64,000 nt of DNA. Source: Streptomyces sp. NWU339 (lineage in GTDB: Bacteria; Actinomycetota; Actinomycetes; Streptomycetales; Streptomycetaceae). Positions 33,808-45,359 of the stretch are shown here, in pieces. The position numbers and the translations under genes are program-made. A model generated the notes under the pieces. It had not been told where the DNA came from, made no database searches, and saw only the letters and a program-made list of their open reading frames with translations. How positions within the stretch are numbered: position 1 is the first letter of the stretch; the number at the start of each line of letters is the position of its first letter. The stretch spans positions 204,879 to 268,878 of the forward strand of contig NZ_QFRK01000006.1 in assembly GCF_003143855.1 (NCBI RefSeq), in the 5' to 3' direction.

Positions 33808-36746
33808 CTGCTTGCCTCCTCGACGGTGCCCCCCGTGGCTTCTTCGGATGGTGCGGCCGCGGTGGACGGCGGGCGGTGCGGTCCCGTCTCCTCGGCGATC
33901 TCCACTTCGACGTCCCGGCGTCCGGCCTCCGCCCCCCGGCGGAAGCCGCCGAGGCGGCGCCGCAGGGCGTCGGCGTCCACCGAGCCGGTGCGCTGCCTGG
34001 GGGCCTCGGCGCGCGCGGCGATCTTCGGTGTGCGTTTGGGCAGGCCCTTGGCGGTGACCGGCTCCTCCTCCACCGCCGGACCGTCGGGCACGCGCGTGTG
34101 CTCGGCGCCGGGGGCGGGGGCGGGCACCGACCGGGTCGGCGGTGAGGCCGGAGGCTCGGGCCTGGTGTCCGGCTGGGCATCCGGGGCCTTCGCGTCCGCC
34201 GCCGCGGTCGCGTCGGGCGCGGGCGCGGGCGACGGGATCAGCAGTTCCATGGTGGTCTCGGCGGGCCGCTGATGCGTCCCGTCCACAGCCTCGGGGCCAC
34301 CGTCGCCGTCGCTGTCACCGGCTCCGGCGAGGGGCTCGGCGGCGGCCTCGGCAGGGGCGTTCTCCGCGGGCTCCTTCGGCGCGTCGCCTGTTGGCTCCTG
34401 CTCGGCGGGTGCCTCCGCGGCCGGTGCCTTCGCGGCGGGTTGCTGCTGCTGTACGGCCTGTTCCGCCAGGGCGACCAGCGGGTCGTCGCTCTCCGTACGG
34501 CCGTGCAGGACGTTGGCGTTGGCCTCGGCATCCGCGCCCGGCAGGGAGACGCGCTCCGCACCGGCGGCGCCGGAACCGGAGGCGGGTACGGCGGTGGGCG
34601 GGGCGGGCTTGGCGGCCAGCAGGGTCGTGGGAAGGACCACGACCGCGGCGACACCGCCCTGCTTCTGCTCCCGCAGCCGCACCCGCACCCCGTGCCGCTG
34701 GGCGAGCCGGGCCACGACGTACAGGCCGAGTCCGAGGCCGTCCTCGCCCTCGTGCTTGTAGTGCGCCTCCGGGTCGGAGTCGGACAGGCGGGCGTTGAGC
34801 CGCTCCAACCGCTCCCCGTCCATGCCGATGCCCTCGTCCTGCACGGAGAGCATGACCTCGCCGCTCTCCATCAGCCAGCCGGAGATCTCGACGGGCAGGT
34901 CGGGCGGGCAGAACGAGGTGGCGTTCTCCAGGAGTTCGGCCAGCAGATGGCTGAGGTCGTCGGCGGCGAACCCGGCGATGTGCGCGTGCGGCGGCAGCGA
35001 GCCGATCCTGACCCGCTCGTACCGCTCGATCTCGCTGACCGCGGCCCGTACGACGTCGACGAGCGGCACCGGGCCCGCCGCGTGCTGGACGTGTTCGGCG
35101 CCGGCGAGGACGAGGAGGTTCTCGCTGTGCCGGCGCATCACCGTGGCGAAGTGGTCGAGCTTGAACAGGGTGGCCAGGCGGTCCGGGTCGTCCTCGCGCT
35201 CCTCCAGGCCCTCGATGACGCCGAGCTGCCGTTCGACCAGGCCGAGGGTGCGCAGCGCCAGGTTGACGAAGGTGCCGCCGATGCTGGTGCGCAGCTGCTC
35301 CAGACGGGCGGCGGACTCGGTGAGCTCGGTGCGCAGCTCCTCGCGGGCATCGGCCATCCGCTGCCGCTGCGCGACGAGGTGCTTGCGGTCGGCCTCGAGG
35401 GTGGCGATCCGCGTGGCGAGCTGCGCGGCGTGCGCGTGCAGGGCGTTGACGGAGCGGACGACCTGGGCGAACTCGTCGTTGCGTCCGGTGAAGGTGACCG
35501 GCTCTTCGACGCTCGGGTCCTCGGCCCCGGCGAGGCGGGCCGAACCGCGGCGCAGCACGGACAGCGGGCGGGTGAGGGTGCGGGCCATGGCGGTGGCGAC
35601 GCCGACCGCGAGCAGCATGAGAGCGCCGAGGACGGCGACGTGGATCTCCAGCGCGGTGACGTCGTCGTCGCGCAGCTGGGCGAGGTCCTTGGTGCGCTTC
35701 TCGAAGAGGGCGGACTCCACTCCGCGCATCGTCTCGACGCGGGCGGTGAGCGCAGCCTCCAGTTTCTTGGCGTCGGTGGCGAGTTCGTCGCCGGAGAGGG
35801 ACGGCTGGTCGGTGAGGCTCGCGAGGTACTTCTCGGCGGAGTCGACCTCGGGTCCGGTCACCGTGGAGTCGTAGGACGCGCGGGCCGCCTTGGGCGCCGT
35901 GTCGCGGAAGTCGGCGAGGGCGGCGTCGGAGCGCAGGCGGGCCTGGAGGGCCGCGGCGGTCAGCTCGTCGCGCCGCTCGGTGTCGGCGTCCGAGGAGGCG
36001 GTGGACGTGGTGGGCAGACCGGTGATCGGGTCGATGACGGTCTGGGTGGTGCTCGGCACGTTGAGTGCGGCGAGCAGCAGCCCGCGGGTGGCGGCTGCCT
36101 GCTGGACGGCGGAATCCAGTTCGGCGAGCGCGTAGGCTCCGGAGCCCGCACGGGGCGGGGTCCGCTCCGCGAGCTGCTCGGCGAGCCGGTGCAGCTGGGT
36201 GATGGCGGTGGAGTACGCCTGGTGCGCCTCGAGCGCGCCGCTCTTGCCGGTGAGCGCCGCCCTGCGCACGGCCGCGATGGCGTCGAGGTCGTCGCGCATG
36301 GCTTTGGAGGTGCCGGTGTCGGCGCGCAGCTCCTCGACCTGGCGGTCGACGCGGGCGCTGTCCTGTTCGGCGGGTGCCTTGGACTTGGGGCGGCCGGCCG
36401 CGATGTAGGACGTGACCTCGTCCCGTTCGTCGGCGAGGGAGTGCGCGAGCGTCAGGGCGTCCTGGGTCCGCTCGGCGAGGGTCACCAGGCTCTGGGAGTC
36501 GTTCAGTTGCCCGGAGGCCGCCAGCACGGACGGTGTTCCGGCGCCCGCGATCGCGGCGGCCACCACCGCGACGGCCACGATGAGCCGGTTGCGCACATGG
36601 GTGGGGCGGCCCTTGCCGACGGTGGGCTTCTGGTCGGCGTCCCCCGTGGGGGCCGTCTGCTTGCCTGTGCGACGAGGCCGCGTCTTCTGCACCGGTGCTC
36701 GCATTCCTGACTCGTGTACCCGTGGGTCCGGGTGACGCTCCGTCAT
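33804..36746 (-). CDS. cvnA: Conservon sensor kinase-like protein CvnA
   Basis: 980 residues from ATG 36746; ATG 36704 (966 residues) is equally possible. TM1 about 52-75, an extracellular nitrate/nitrite-sensor-like helical domain of about 280 residues (TQDALTLAHSLADERDEVTS near its start), TM2 (IHVAVLGALMLLAVGVATAM), a HAMP segment, then a histidine-kinase-like core with ATPase boxes ELLENATSFCPP, QDEGIGMDGERL and GLGLYVVARLA. The last 300 residues are Ala/Pro/Glu-rich and disordered. The phospho-acceptor His region is atypical, as in other CvnA. First gene of cvnABCD. Confidence 0.92.
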   Translation of the reverse strand: MTERHPDPRVHESGMRAPVQKTRPRRTGKQTAPTGDADQKPTVGKGRPTHVRNRLIVAVAVVAAAIAGAGTPSVLAASGQLNDSQSLVTLAERTQDALTLAHSLADERDEVTSYIAAGRPKSKAPAEQDSARVDRQVEELRADTGTSKAMRDDLDAIAAVRRAALTGKSGALEAHQAYSTAITQLHRLAEQLAERTPPRAGSGAYALAELDSAVQQAAATRGLLLAALNVPSTTQTVIDPITGLPTTSTASSDADTERRDELTAAALQARLRSDAALADFRDTAPKAARASYDSTVTGPEVDSAEKYLASLTDQPSLSGDELATDAKKLEAALTARVETMRGVESALFEKRTKDLAQLRDDDVTALEIHVAVLGALMLLAVGVATAMARTLTRPLSVLRRGSARLAGAEDPSVEEPVTFTGRNDEFAQVVRSVNALHAHAAQLATRIATLEADRKHLVAQRQRMADAREELRTELTESAARLEQLRTSIGGTFVNLALRTLGLVERQLGVIEGLEEREDDPDRLATLFKLDHFATVMRRHSENLLVLAGAEHVQHAAGPVPLVDVVRAAVSEIERYERVRIGSLPPHAHIAGFAADDLSHLLAELLENATSFCPPDLPVEISGWLMESGEVMLSVQDEGIGMDGERLERLNARLSDSDPEAHYKHEGEDGLGLGLYVVARLAQRHGVRVRLREQKQGGVAAVVVLPTTLLAAKPAPPTAVPASGSGAAGAERVSLPGADAEANANVLHGRTESDDPLVALAEQAVQQQQPAAKAPAAEAPAEQEPTGDAPKEPAENAPAEAAAEPLAGAGDSDGDGGPEAVDGTHQRPAETTMELLIPSPAPAPDATAAADAKAPDAQPDTRPEPPASPPTRSVPAPAPGAEHTRVPDGPAVEEEPVTAKGLPKRTPKIAARAEAPRQRTGSVDADALRRRLGGFRRGAEAGRRDVEVEIAEETGPHRPPSTAAAPSEEATGGTVEEASS

Positions 36747-37108
36747 CAGGCGTCTACGCCCTGCTCGTGACAGGCACCTGCGTCCTGCCCGGACTGTCGA
36801 CCGCGCTGGGCCCGTGAGACGCCCCCATCGCTCCCCGACCCTCCCAGCGCCTCTGGGCACTGGATGCGCATCACCTGACCCGCCACTCGAAGGAGTGAAC
36901 ATCGGAGGCGAGTTGAGGGGCAAGTCCCGCCACGTCCCGCAGCGGCCGTGCGCGGCGGGCCGGTTGGACGTCTGCGGCGGCCAATGGCAGGATTCGCCGC
37001 CACGCGCGCCCGGAGCGCGGCATTCCCACCCAAAATCGGCTACTGACCTGCACGGTCCCGGGAAATCAGCGAACATGTCCGACCTCCGGCTGCCCTTGTG
37101 GAGGCCTC
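36747..37108. other. Divergent promoter region between cvnA and the PP2C-like gene
   Basis: 362 bp without coding content. Must hold the start signals of both transcripts; I see no clear repeat or consensus promoter. Confidence 0.5.
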
Positions 37109-37909
37109 GTGCAGACTGGGAGAATGCGTACTGAACTCGCCTCGGAGCCCGGCGACGCGGACCGCCCCAACGAGGACTTCGCCAGTGTCGGACTTCCGGC
37201 CTCCGGACAGGGCGGTTCACTGGTCGTACTGGACGGCGTCACGCCCCCGCGGGACGGGGCGGGCTGCCGGCACTCCGTCCCCTGGTTCACCGCGCGGCTC
37301 GGCGGAGCACTCGCCGAACTGACCGTTTCACTCCCGGATGTCCCCCTGGCCGACCTGCTGTCCCGGGCCCTTGTGCGTACCGCCGGCGCACACCTCGAAA
37401 CCTGTGACCTTTCTCACCCGCGCACTCCTCAGGCGACGGTGGTGCTGGCCCGCTGGTCACCAGAGTTCGTCGAGTACCTGGTGCTGGCCGACTCAGTCCT
37501 GCTCGTCGAGTCCCCCGACGGGGCGGTCACCCCGCTGCTGGACGACCGATTGGCCCTGCTGCCCCGTTCGGCCCTGGCCACGGACGCACTGGTGGACGCC
37601 ACGGTGCGGAACAAGGAGGGCGGCTTCTTCACCGCGGCCGCCGACCCGTCGGTCGCGGCGCGCGCGGTCACCGGAACCCTTCCGCGTGCCGAGGTGCGCG
37701 CCCTGGCCGCCCTGACGGACGGGGCCGCGCGCTGGGTGGAGAAGTTCCGCGAGGGCGACTGGACGGAGTGTCTCGCCCTTGTCCGCAAGGAGGGGCCGCG
37801 GGCGCTGGTGGATCGCGTACGGGCCCTGGAGCGGGCGGACACGGACCGGGTGGTGCTGGGCCGGAGCAAGACGCACGACGACGCGACGGTGGTGTACGTG
37901 GAGTTCTGA
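37109..37909 (+). CDS. PP2C-like protein phosphatase
   Basis: 266 residues from GTG 37109 with GGAGG 4 nt upstream (ATG 37124 is an alternative). PP2C signature order is kept: RPNEDFASV, LVVLDGVTP, VLADSVLLVESPDG, ALTDGAARWVEKF, DDATVVYVEF, so the metal-binding Asp residues appear present. Stand-alone catalytic domain with no sensor or TM. Divergent from the conservon, possibly unrelated to it. Confidence 0.8.
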   Translation: MQTGRMRTELASEPGDADRPNEDFASVGLPASGQGGSLVVLDGVTPPRDGAGCRHSVPWFTARLGGALAELTVSLPDVPLADLLSRALVRTAGAHLETCDLSHPRTPQATVVLARWSPEFVEYLVLADSVLLVESPDGAVTPLLDDRLALLPRSALATDALVDATVRNKEGGFFTAAADPSVAARAVTGTLPRAEVRALAALTDGAARWVEKFREGDWTECLALVRKEGPRALVDRVRALERADTDRVVLGRSKTHDDATVVYVEF

Positions 37910-37910
37910 C

Positions 37911-38104
37911 TCCCCGTACGCCACCCTGTTCACCCGTACGCCGCCGGACTCCCCCGTACACCGCCGGACTCGATCGCTCCGGTACGCCGAACGGTGTCCC
38001 GCTTCCCCCCGAACGGCACCCCGCTCACTCCGATTGCTCCGATTACCCCGAACAGTGCCGTACATCCCCCGGACGGTGCCGAGTTGCCCCGAACGGCGCT
38101 CCGG
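37911..38104. repeat. Degenerate CCGTACGCCGCCGGACT-type repeats
   Basis: The PP2C stop is followed by diverged 18-20-bp copies around CCCGTACGCCGCCGGACT (two close copies at about 37933-37970) and then CCCCGAACGGCACC-like copies up to the MarR stop. Low-complexity spacer between convergent genes. Confidence 0.5.
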
Positions 38105-38599
38105 TCACCTGTCCGTCCCGCGGTTCAGCTGGTGCAGCAGCCGGGCGAGTTCCGTGACCTCGCCGGTGTCCCAGTCGGCGAGGCGGCGGGCGTAGCGCGC
38201 GCGGCGGGCCTCGCGGACCCTGCTCATCCGGTCCCGGCCCTCCGGGGTGAGGGCGACCAGCCAGGCGCGGCCGTCGGCGGGGTCCGGCTCGCGGGTGACG
38301 AGCCCGAGTTCCTCCAGGGCGTGCAGCTGACGCGACATCGTCGCCTTGCCGACGCCGATGTAGGCGGCGAGTTCGGTGGCCCGCTGCTTGCCGCGCTCAT
38401 CCAGACGGACGAGCAGACCGTACGCGGACGGTTCCAGGTCCGGATGGACCTCGCGGGACATCTCGCCCTGGTTGGCCCTGGCGCGGCGCAGCAGCACCGT
38501 CAACTCCCTTTCCAGAGCGAGGAATCCGGGCTGGTCCACACCGCTCGCGGGCGCCTCGGACGAGGTGTCCTCTGCGCCGCCGTTTCCGCCTTCGTGCAC
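38105..38599 (-). CDS. MarR family transcriptional regulator
   Basis: 164 residues from GTG 38599. Winged helix: LEPSAYGLLVRLDERG, RATELAAYIGVGKATMSRQL, EELGLVTREPDPADGRAWLV (wing), then dimerisation helices. The divergent gene encodes a GH25 lysozyme. Ligand unknown. Confidence 0.92.
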   Translation of the reverse strand: MHEGGNGGAEDTSSEAPASGVDQPGFLALERELTVLLRRARANQGEMSREVHPDLEPSAYGLLVRLDERGKQRATELAAYIGVGKATMSRQLHALEELGLVTREPDPADGRAWLVALTPEGRDRMSRVREARRARYARRLADWDTGEVTELARLLHQLNRGTDR

Positions 38600-38813
38600 G
38601 TCAGTTCCCGCCTCGGTTTTCCCGGTCGTCCGTGTTCCCGCCGAGTGGCGACGCCGCTACGGCTCCGCAAGTATTTCGCAGACGCGGCCCGGCGGCGGTT
38701 TCCGAATCCCTGGGGAGCCCTGGGGTCCCCGGGGCTCACGTCGCGGTCCGCGTGCGTCGCCTCCCTTGCTTCCCCTTCTCAGGGTCCCGCACCAAGTTCC
38801 TCGGAGACACGTC

Positions 38814-39641
38814 ATGCCCGTGCACAGATCCGGCTTCACCCGTCTACGCGCGTTCACGACCGTCACGGCGGTCCTGCTCGCGATCCTCGCGCTTCCCCGC
38901 GCGACGCCCGCGGCCACGGCGGCCGCCCCCGACGTCCCGCCGCGCGGCTCCGCCCACATGGGCATGGGCGTCGTCGCCCATGACGGCCAGGACGGCGCGC
39001 CCACCCACCGCACCGCCTGGACGGAGGGCGTGGACGTCTCCAGCCACCAGGGCGACGTGCCCTGGTCGGCCCTCTGGAACAGCGGGGTCAGATGGGCCTA
39101 CGCGAAGGCCACGGAGGGGACGTACTACAAGAACCCCTACTACACGCAGCAGTACAACGGTTCGTACGACATCGGCATGATCCGCGGGGCGTACCACTTC
39201 GCGACCCCCGACAGGACGAGCGGCGCCGCCCAGGCCGACTACTTCGTCGACAACGGCGGCGCCTGGTCACGCGACGGCATGACACTGCCGGGCGTGCTCG
39301 ACATGGAGTGGAACCCCTACGGGGACACCTGCTACGGCAAGTCGCAGAGCGCCATGGTGAGCTGGATCCGCGACTTCCTGGACCGGTACCGGGAGCGCAC
39401 CGGCCGGCACGCCGTGATCTACACGGCGACCAGCTGGTGGAAGCAGTGCACCGGGAACCACGCCGGGTTCGCCGCCGACAATCCCCTGTGGATCGCCCGG
39501 TACGCCTCCACCGCGGGTGAGCTGCCCGCGGGCTGGGACTTCTACACGATGTGGCAGTACACCTCGACCGGGCCGACGGTCGGGGACCACGACCTCTTCA
39601 ACGGCACGGTCGACCGGGTGCGGGCGCTGGCGCTCGGCTGA
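38814..39641 (+). CDS. Secreted GH25 lysozyme (N-acetylmuramidase)
   Basis: 275 residues from ATG 38814. Signal peptide (FTTVTAVLLAILALPRATPA), short linker, then the GH25 barrel: GVDVSSHQGDVPWSALW, WAYAKATEGTYYKNPYY, IRGAYHFATPD, catalytic LDMEWNPYGDTCY, AVIYTATSWWKQCTG, WQYTSTGPTVGDHDLF. Cleaves the glycan MurNAc-GlcNAc bond. Related to the Streptomyces cellosyl-type muramidases. Confidence 0.95.
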   Translation: MPVHRSGFTRLRAFTTVTAVLLAILALPRATPAATAAAPDVPPRGSAHMGMGVVAHDGQDGAPTHRTAWTEGVDVSSHQGDVPWSALWNSGVRWAYAKATEGTYYKNPYYTQQYNGSYDIGMIRGAYHFATPDRTSGAAQADYFVDNGGAWSRDGMTLPGVLDMEWNPYGDTCYGKSQSAMVSWIRDFLDRYRERTGRHAVIYTATSWWKQCTGNHAGFAADNPLWIARYASTAGELPAGWDFYTMWQYTSTGPTVGDHDLFNGTVDRVRALALG

Positions 39642-39660
39642 CGCCGCCGCCTCGCACCCC

Positions 39661-39689
39661 GCCCCTGCCCCTGCCCCTGCCCCTGCCCC
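39661..39689. repeat. GCCCCT hexamer array
   Basis: Four perfect GCCCCT copies and one partial, just after the lysozyme stop. Simple-sequence tract between convergent genes. Confidence 0.9.
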
Positions 39690-39696
39690 GCGCGGT

Positions 39697-39732
39697 GACG
39701 GCCCGGGCCTCCCTCACGGGACCCGGGCCGTC
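39697..39732. terminator. Hairpin terminator between the GH25 gene and lon
   Basis: GACGGCCCGGG (39697-39707) pairs with CCCGGGCCGTC (39722-39732), 14-nt loop, between convergent genes. Confidence 0.8.
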
Positions 39733-39762
39733 GCCCTTCCGGTGGCGGGCGGCGGACGGCGA

Positions 39763-42195
<2,433 letters not shown>

Positions 42196-42216
42196 GATCT
42201 CCCTTTCGGCAGTCAA

Positions 42217-42237
42217 GTTGAGCTATGCCGACTCAAT
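42217..42237 (-). promoter_or_regulatory. HAIR-type operator for HspR upstream of lon
   Basis: GTTGAGC-N7-ACTCAAT, against the HAIR consensus CTTGAGT-N7-ACTCAAG: 11 of 14 positions match with the correct 7-nt spacer. It lies just upstream of the lon start codon, overlapping the likely promoter. Confidence 0.8.
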
Positions 42238-42383
42238 GCTTGTGAGCTACCGAATGTTCCCCGGGCCGCGTTCGCTCTCAGCGATCACTCGCGAGGGCGA
42301 AGAAAGGAACCCCGCACGACATGGCCCGCACGGCCCCATGGCCCTGCGGCCCGCTGAACGGAAAGTGCTGCCAGGATGAACGC

Positions 42384-43097
42384 ATGACCACCCCGTACGA
42401 CATTCCCGAAGTCCTGGACCGCCGCGAGGGCCCGTACGGGGAGGTGGTGCTCCGCCGGCACGGCAGCCTGCTGCAGATCATCGCGAACGGCTGCTTCCTG
42501 ATGGACACCTCCGACGGCCGTTCGGAACGGCGACTGATCGACGCCGCCCTGGCCGCACTCGATGCCGCCGACACCCCCGCGGGACACGGCCCGCGGCCGG
42601 GCCCGCACGTCCTCATCGGCGGACTCGGCGTCGGCTTCTCGCTCGCCCACGCCGCCGCCCAGCCCCGCTGGGGACGCATCACCGTGGTGGAGCGCGAACC
42701 CGCCGTCATCGACTGGCACCGCGCGGGCCCGCTGCCCGCGTTCTCGGCGATCTCCGCGCGCGCCCTCGCCGACCCCCGCACGGCGATCGTCGAGACCGAC
42801 CTGGTGGCGTACGTCAATGAGACTTCCGACACGTTCGACGCGCTCTGTCTCGACATCGACAACGGGCCCGACTGGACCGTCACCGAGGACAACGAAGGGC
42901 TCTACTCCCCCACCGGACTCCTGGCCTGCGCAAGGGTGTTGAGGCCCGGCGGGGTACTCGCGGTGTGGTCGGCCAAGCCGTCTCCGGATTTTGAAGAAAC
43001 CTTGCGTAATGCCGGGTTCCAGCAGGTGCGTACCGAAGAGGTCCCGGTTGCCCGGGGCGTTCCGGACGTCGTGCACATCGGTGTCCGCCCTGGATAG
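42384..43097 (+). CDS. Spermidine-synthase-like methyltransferase-fold protein
   Basis: 237 residues from ATG 42384. Polyamine synthase-like Rossmann fold: YGEVVLRRHGSLLQIIANG, LIGGLGVGFSLAHA, ITVVEREPAVIDWHR, DALCLDIDNGPDW, VLRPGGVLAVWSA. The usual spermidine-synthase catalytic D-D pair is only partly kept, so the substrate is uncertain. Divergent from lon by 188 bp. Confidence 0.82.
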   Translation: MTTPYDIPEVLDRREGPYGEVVLRRHGSLLQIIANGCFLMDTSDGRSERRLIDAALAALDAADTPAGHGPRPGPHVLIGGLGVGFSLAHAAAQPRWGRITVVEREPAVIDWHRAGPLPAFSAISARALADPRTAIVETDLVAYVNETSDTFDALCLDIDNGPDWTVTEDNEGLYSPTGLLACARVLRPGGVLAVWSAKPSPDFEETLRNAGFQQVRTEEVPVARGVPDVVHIGVRPG

Positions 43098-43218
43098 CAA
43101 AGGCGCGGTGGCTCCCCGTACGCTGCTGCCTTGGCGCCGATCATTCAAGCGTCAATCGCAGTCATGCGCAGGGACGGATCACCCCACGGATCCCGAAAGC
43201 ACACTTCAGGGGCGGGCG

Positions 43219-43959
43219 ATGGAGCAGACACACACCTCCCACAACGGCACGGCGGCGACCACCCCGGGCGCACAACGCCGGGTCCTGGTGGTCGAGGACG
43301 ACGCGACGATCGTGGACGCCATCGCGACCCGCCTTCGTGCCGAGGGATTCCTGGTGCAGACGGCGGGCGACGGTCCGTCCGCCGTCGACACGGCGGAGGC
43401 ATGGCAGCCCGACCTGCTGATCCTCGACATCATGCTGCCGGGCTTCGACGGCCTGGAGGTCTGCCGGCGCGTGCAGGCCCAGCGGCCGGTGCCGGTCATG
43501 ATGCTGACCGCGCGCGACGACGAGACCGACATGCTGGTCGGGCTGGGCGTCGGCGCCGACGACTACATGACCAAGCCGTTCTCCATGCGGGAACTGGCGG
43601 CACGCGTGCACGTACTGCTGCGCCGCATGGAGCGGGCGGCCCTGGCGGCCACCACACCGCGCAGCGGCATCCTGCGCCTGGGCGAGCTGGAGATCGACCA
43701 CGCGCAGCGCAGGGTGCGGGTGCGCAGTGAGGACGTCCATCTGACGCCCACCGAGTTCGACCTGCTGGTGTGCCTGGCGAACACGCCCCGCGCGGTGCTC
43801 TCCCGGGAGCAGCTGCTGGCCGAGGTCTGGGACTGGGCGGACGCCTCCGGCACCCGTACCGTCGACAGCCACATCAAGGCGCTGCGCCGGAAGATCGGCG
43901 CCGAGCGCATCCGTACCGTGCACGGCGTGGGCTACGCCCTGGAGACGCCGACGCCGTGA
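43219..43959 (+). CDS. OmpR-family response regulator
   Basis: 246 residues. Receiver domain with VVEDDATIVDA, phospho-acceptor in LLILDIMLPGFDG, LTARDDE, and the invariant Lys in YMTKPFSM; winged-helix output domain RVRSEDVHLTPTEFDLLV, RTVDSHIKALRRKIG. Its stop overlaps the GTG of the histidine kinase gene, giving one transcript. Confidence 0.95.
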   Translation: MEQTHTSHNGTAATTPGAQRRVLVVEDDATIVDAIATRLRAEGFLVQTAGDGPSAVDTAEAWQPDLLILDIMLPGFDGLEVCRRVQAQRPVPVMMLTARDDETDMLVGLGVGADDYMTKPFSMRELAARVHVLLRRMERAALAATTPRSGILRLGELEIDHAQRRVRVRSEDVHLTPTEFDLLVCLANTPRAVLSREQLLAEVWDWADASGTRTVDSHIKALRRKIGAERIRTVHGVGYALETPTP

Positions 43960-45068
43960 GCGACCGGTCGGCCACACGGAGAGGCCCCGGGGACCACGGT
44001 CCCTGGGGCGGTGTCCGCCCGTTCTCGATCAAGACCAAGCTGGGCGCGCTGGTCGTCATATCGGTGCTGATCACCACCGGTCTCTCCATGATCGCGGTGC
44101 ACACCAAGACCGAGCTGCGCTTCATCACGGTCTTCTCGATGATCGCCACGCTGCTCATCACCCAGTTCGTGGCGCACTCGCTCACCGCGCCGCTGGACGA
44201 CATGAACGCCGTGGCCCGGTCCATCTCGCACGGCGACTACACCCGCCGGGTGCGGGAGAACCGCCGGGACGAGCTGGGCGATCTGGCCCAGACCATCAAC
44301 GTCATGGCCGACGAGCTGGAGGCCCAGGACCACCAGCGCAAGGAGCTGGTGGCCAACGTCTCGCACGAGCTGCGCACCCCGATCGCGGGGCTGCGCGCGG
44401 TGCTGGAGAACATCGTCGACGGCGTCACCGAGGCCGACCCCGAGACGATGCGCACGGCGCTGAAGCAGACCGAACGGCTCGGCCGGCTGGTGGAGACGCT
44501 GCTCGACCTGTCCCGCCTGGACAACGGTGTCGTCCCGCTGAAGCGGCAGCGGTTCGAGGTGTGGCCCTATCTGTCCGGCGTGCTCAAGGAGGCCAACATG
44601 GTCGCCTCCGCGCGCGCGGGCATGGCCACCGGCTCCGGCAGCCACACCCGTACGGACGTCTATCTGCGCCTCGACGTCTCGCCGCCGGAGCTCACCGCGC
44701 ACGTCGACCCGGAGCGCATCCACCAGGTGGTCGCCAACCTCATCGACAACGCGGTCAAGCACAGTCCGCCGCACGGCCATGTGACGGTCAGGGCACGGCC
44801 CGGAACGCAGCCGGATTCGCTGCGGCTGGAAATCCTGGACGAGGGACCCGGCATTCCGCGGACCGAATGGCACCGCGTCTTCGAGCGCTTCAACCGCGGC
44901 AGCGTCAATCTGCCGCACGGCCCGGGCAGCGACGGCGGCACCGGCCTCGGTCTGGCGATCGCCCGCTGGGCCGTCGATCTCCACGGCGGACGGATCGGGG
45001 TGGCCGAATCCGAGCGTGGTTGCCGGATTCTTATCACTCTTCCGGGAGCGTCTCCCGCGTCAGGTTGA
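43956..45068 (+). CDS. Sensor histidine kinase
   Basis: 370 residues from GTG 43956 (GTGA overlap). TM segments about 30-50 and 58-78 with almost no extracellular loop, then HAMP (LTAPLDDMNAVARSISHGDY), H-box VANVSHELRTPIAGL, N-box ANLIDNAVKHSPP, G1 DEGPGIPRTEW and G2 GGTGLGLAIARW. The short extracellular part suggests membrane or intramembrane sensing. Partner of the OmpR-family regulator. Confidence 0.95.
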   Translation: MSDRSATRRGPGDHGPWGGVRPFSIKTKLGALVVISVLITTGLSMIAVHTKTELRFITVFSMIATLLITQFVAHSLTAPLDDMNAVARSISHGDYTRRVRENRRDELGDLAQTINVMADELEAQDHQRKELVANVSHELRTPIAGLRAVLENIVDGVTEADPETMRTALKQTERLGRLVETLLDLSRLDNGVVPLKRQRFEVWPYLSGVLKEANMVASARAGMATGSGSHTRTDVYLRLDVSPPELTAHVDPERIHQVVANLIDNAVKHSPPHGHVTVRARPGTQPDSLRLEILDEGPGIPRTEWHRVFERFNRGSVNLPHGPGSDGGTGLGLAIARWAVDLHGGRIGVAESERGCRILITLPGASPASG

Positions 45069-45359
45069 CGTAAGGTTCGAAGTCGAGTCACAAGATCCAC
45101 GTGTGTTCGCCCTGCCGGACACGTGTGATCAGGCAAAGACCCGGGTCGCGAGTGCGCCGGGTCGTGCCCGACGCATGACTGATGCGGCCCGAAAAAGCGG
45201 AACCACGCTTGTTTCCCGCCATTTCCCACACCGAAACACCCTCCGAGATGTGACTTACGCGACGTTGAACGGGCCCGACCTGACCTTCCCGCTCTTGGAG
45301 GCGTAGCCTTAATTTCCGCTGTCCATCATCTTGTGAAGCGGAAGAGGGCGGTTGACGCC
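45069..45359. promoter_or_regulatory. Upstream region of kgd with a spaced CACGTGTG repeat
   Basis: 291 bp without coding content. CACGTGTG occurs at 45098-45105 and again at 45120-45127, 22 bp apart (two helical turns), a pattern expected for a dimer-binding regulator. Nothing identifies the protein. Confidence 0.4.

Noticed and set aside
34272..36710. 812-residue forward frame over cvnA
   Set aside because: Antisense shadow of cvnA; cvnA has coherent domains and cvnB/C/D context.
33804..37220. 1138-residue extended start of cvnA
   Set aside because: The extra N-terminus runs through the divergent promoter region and into the PP2C-like gene; sensible starts are 36746 or 36704.
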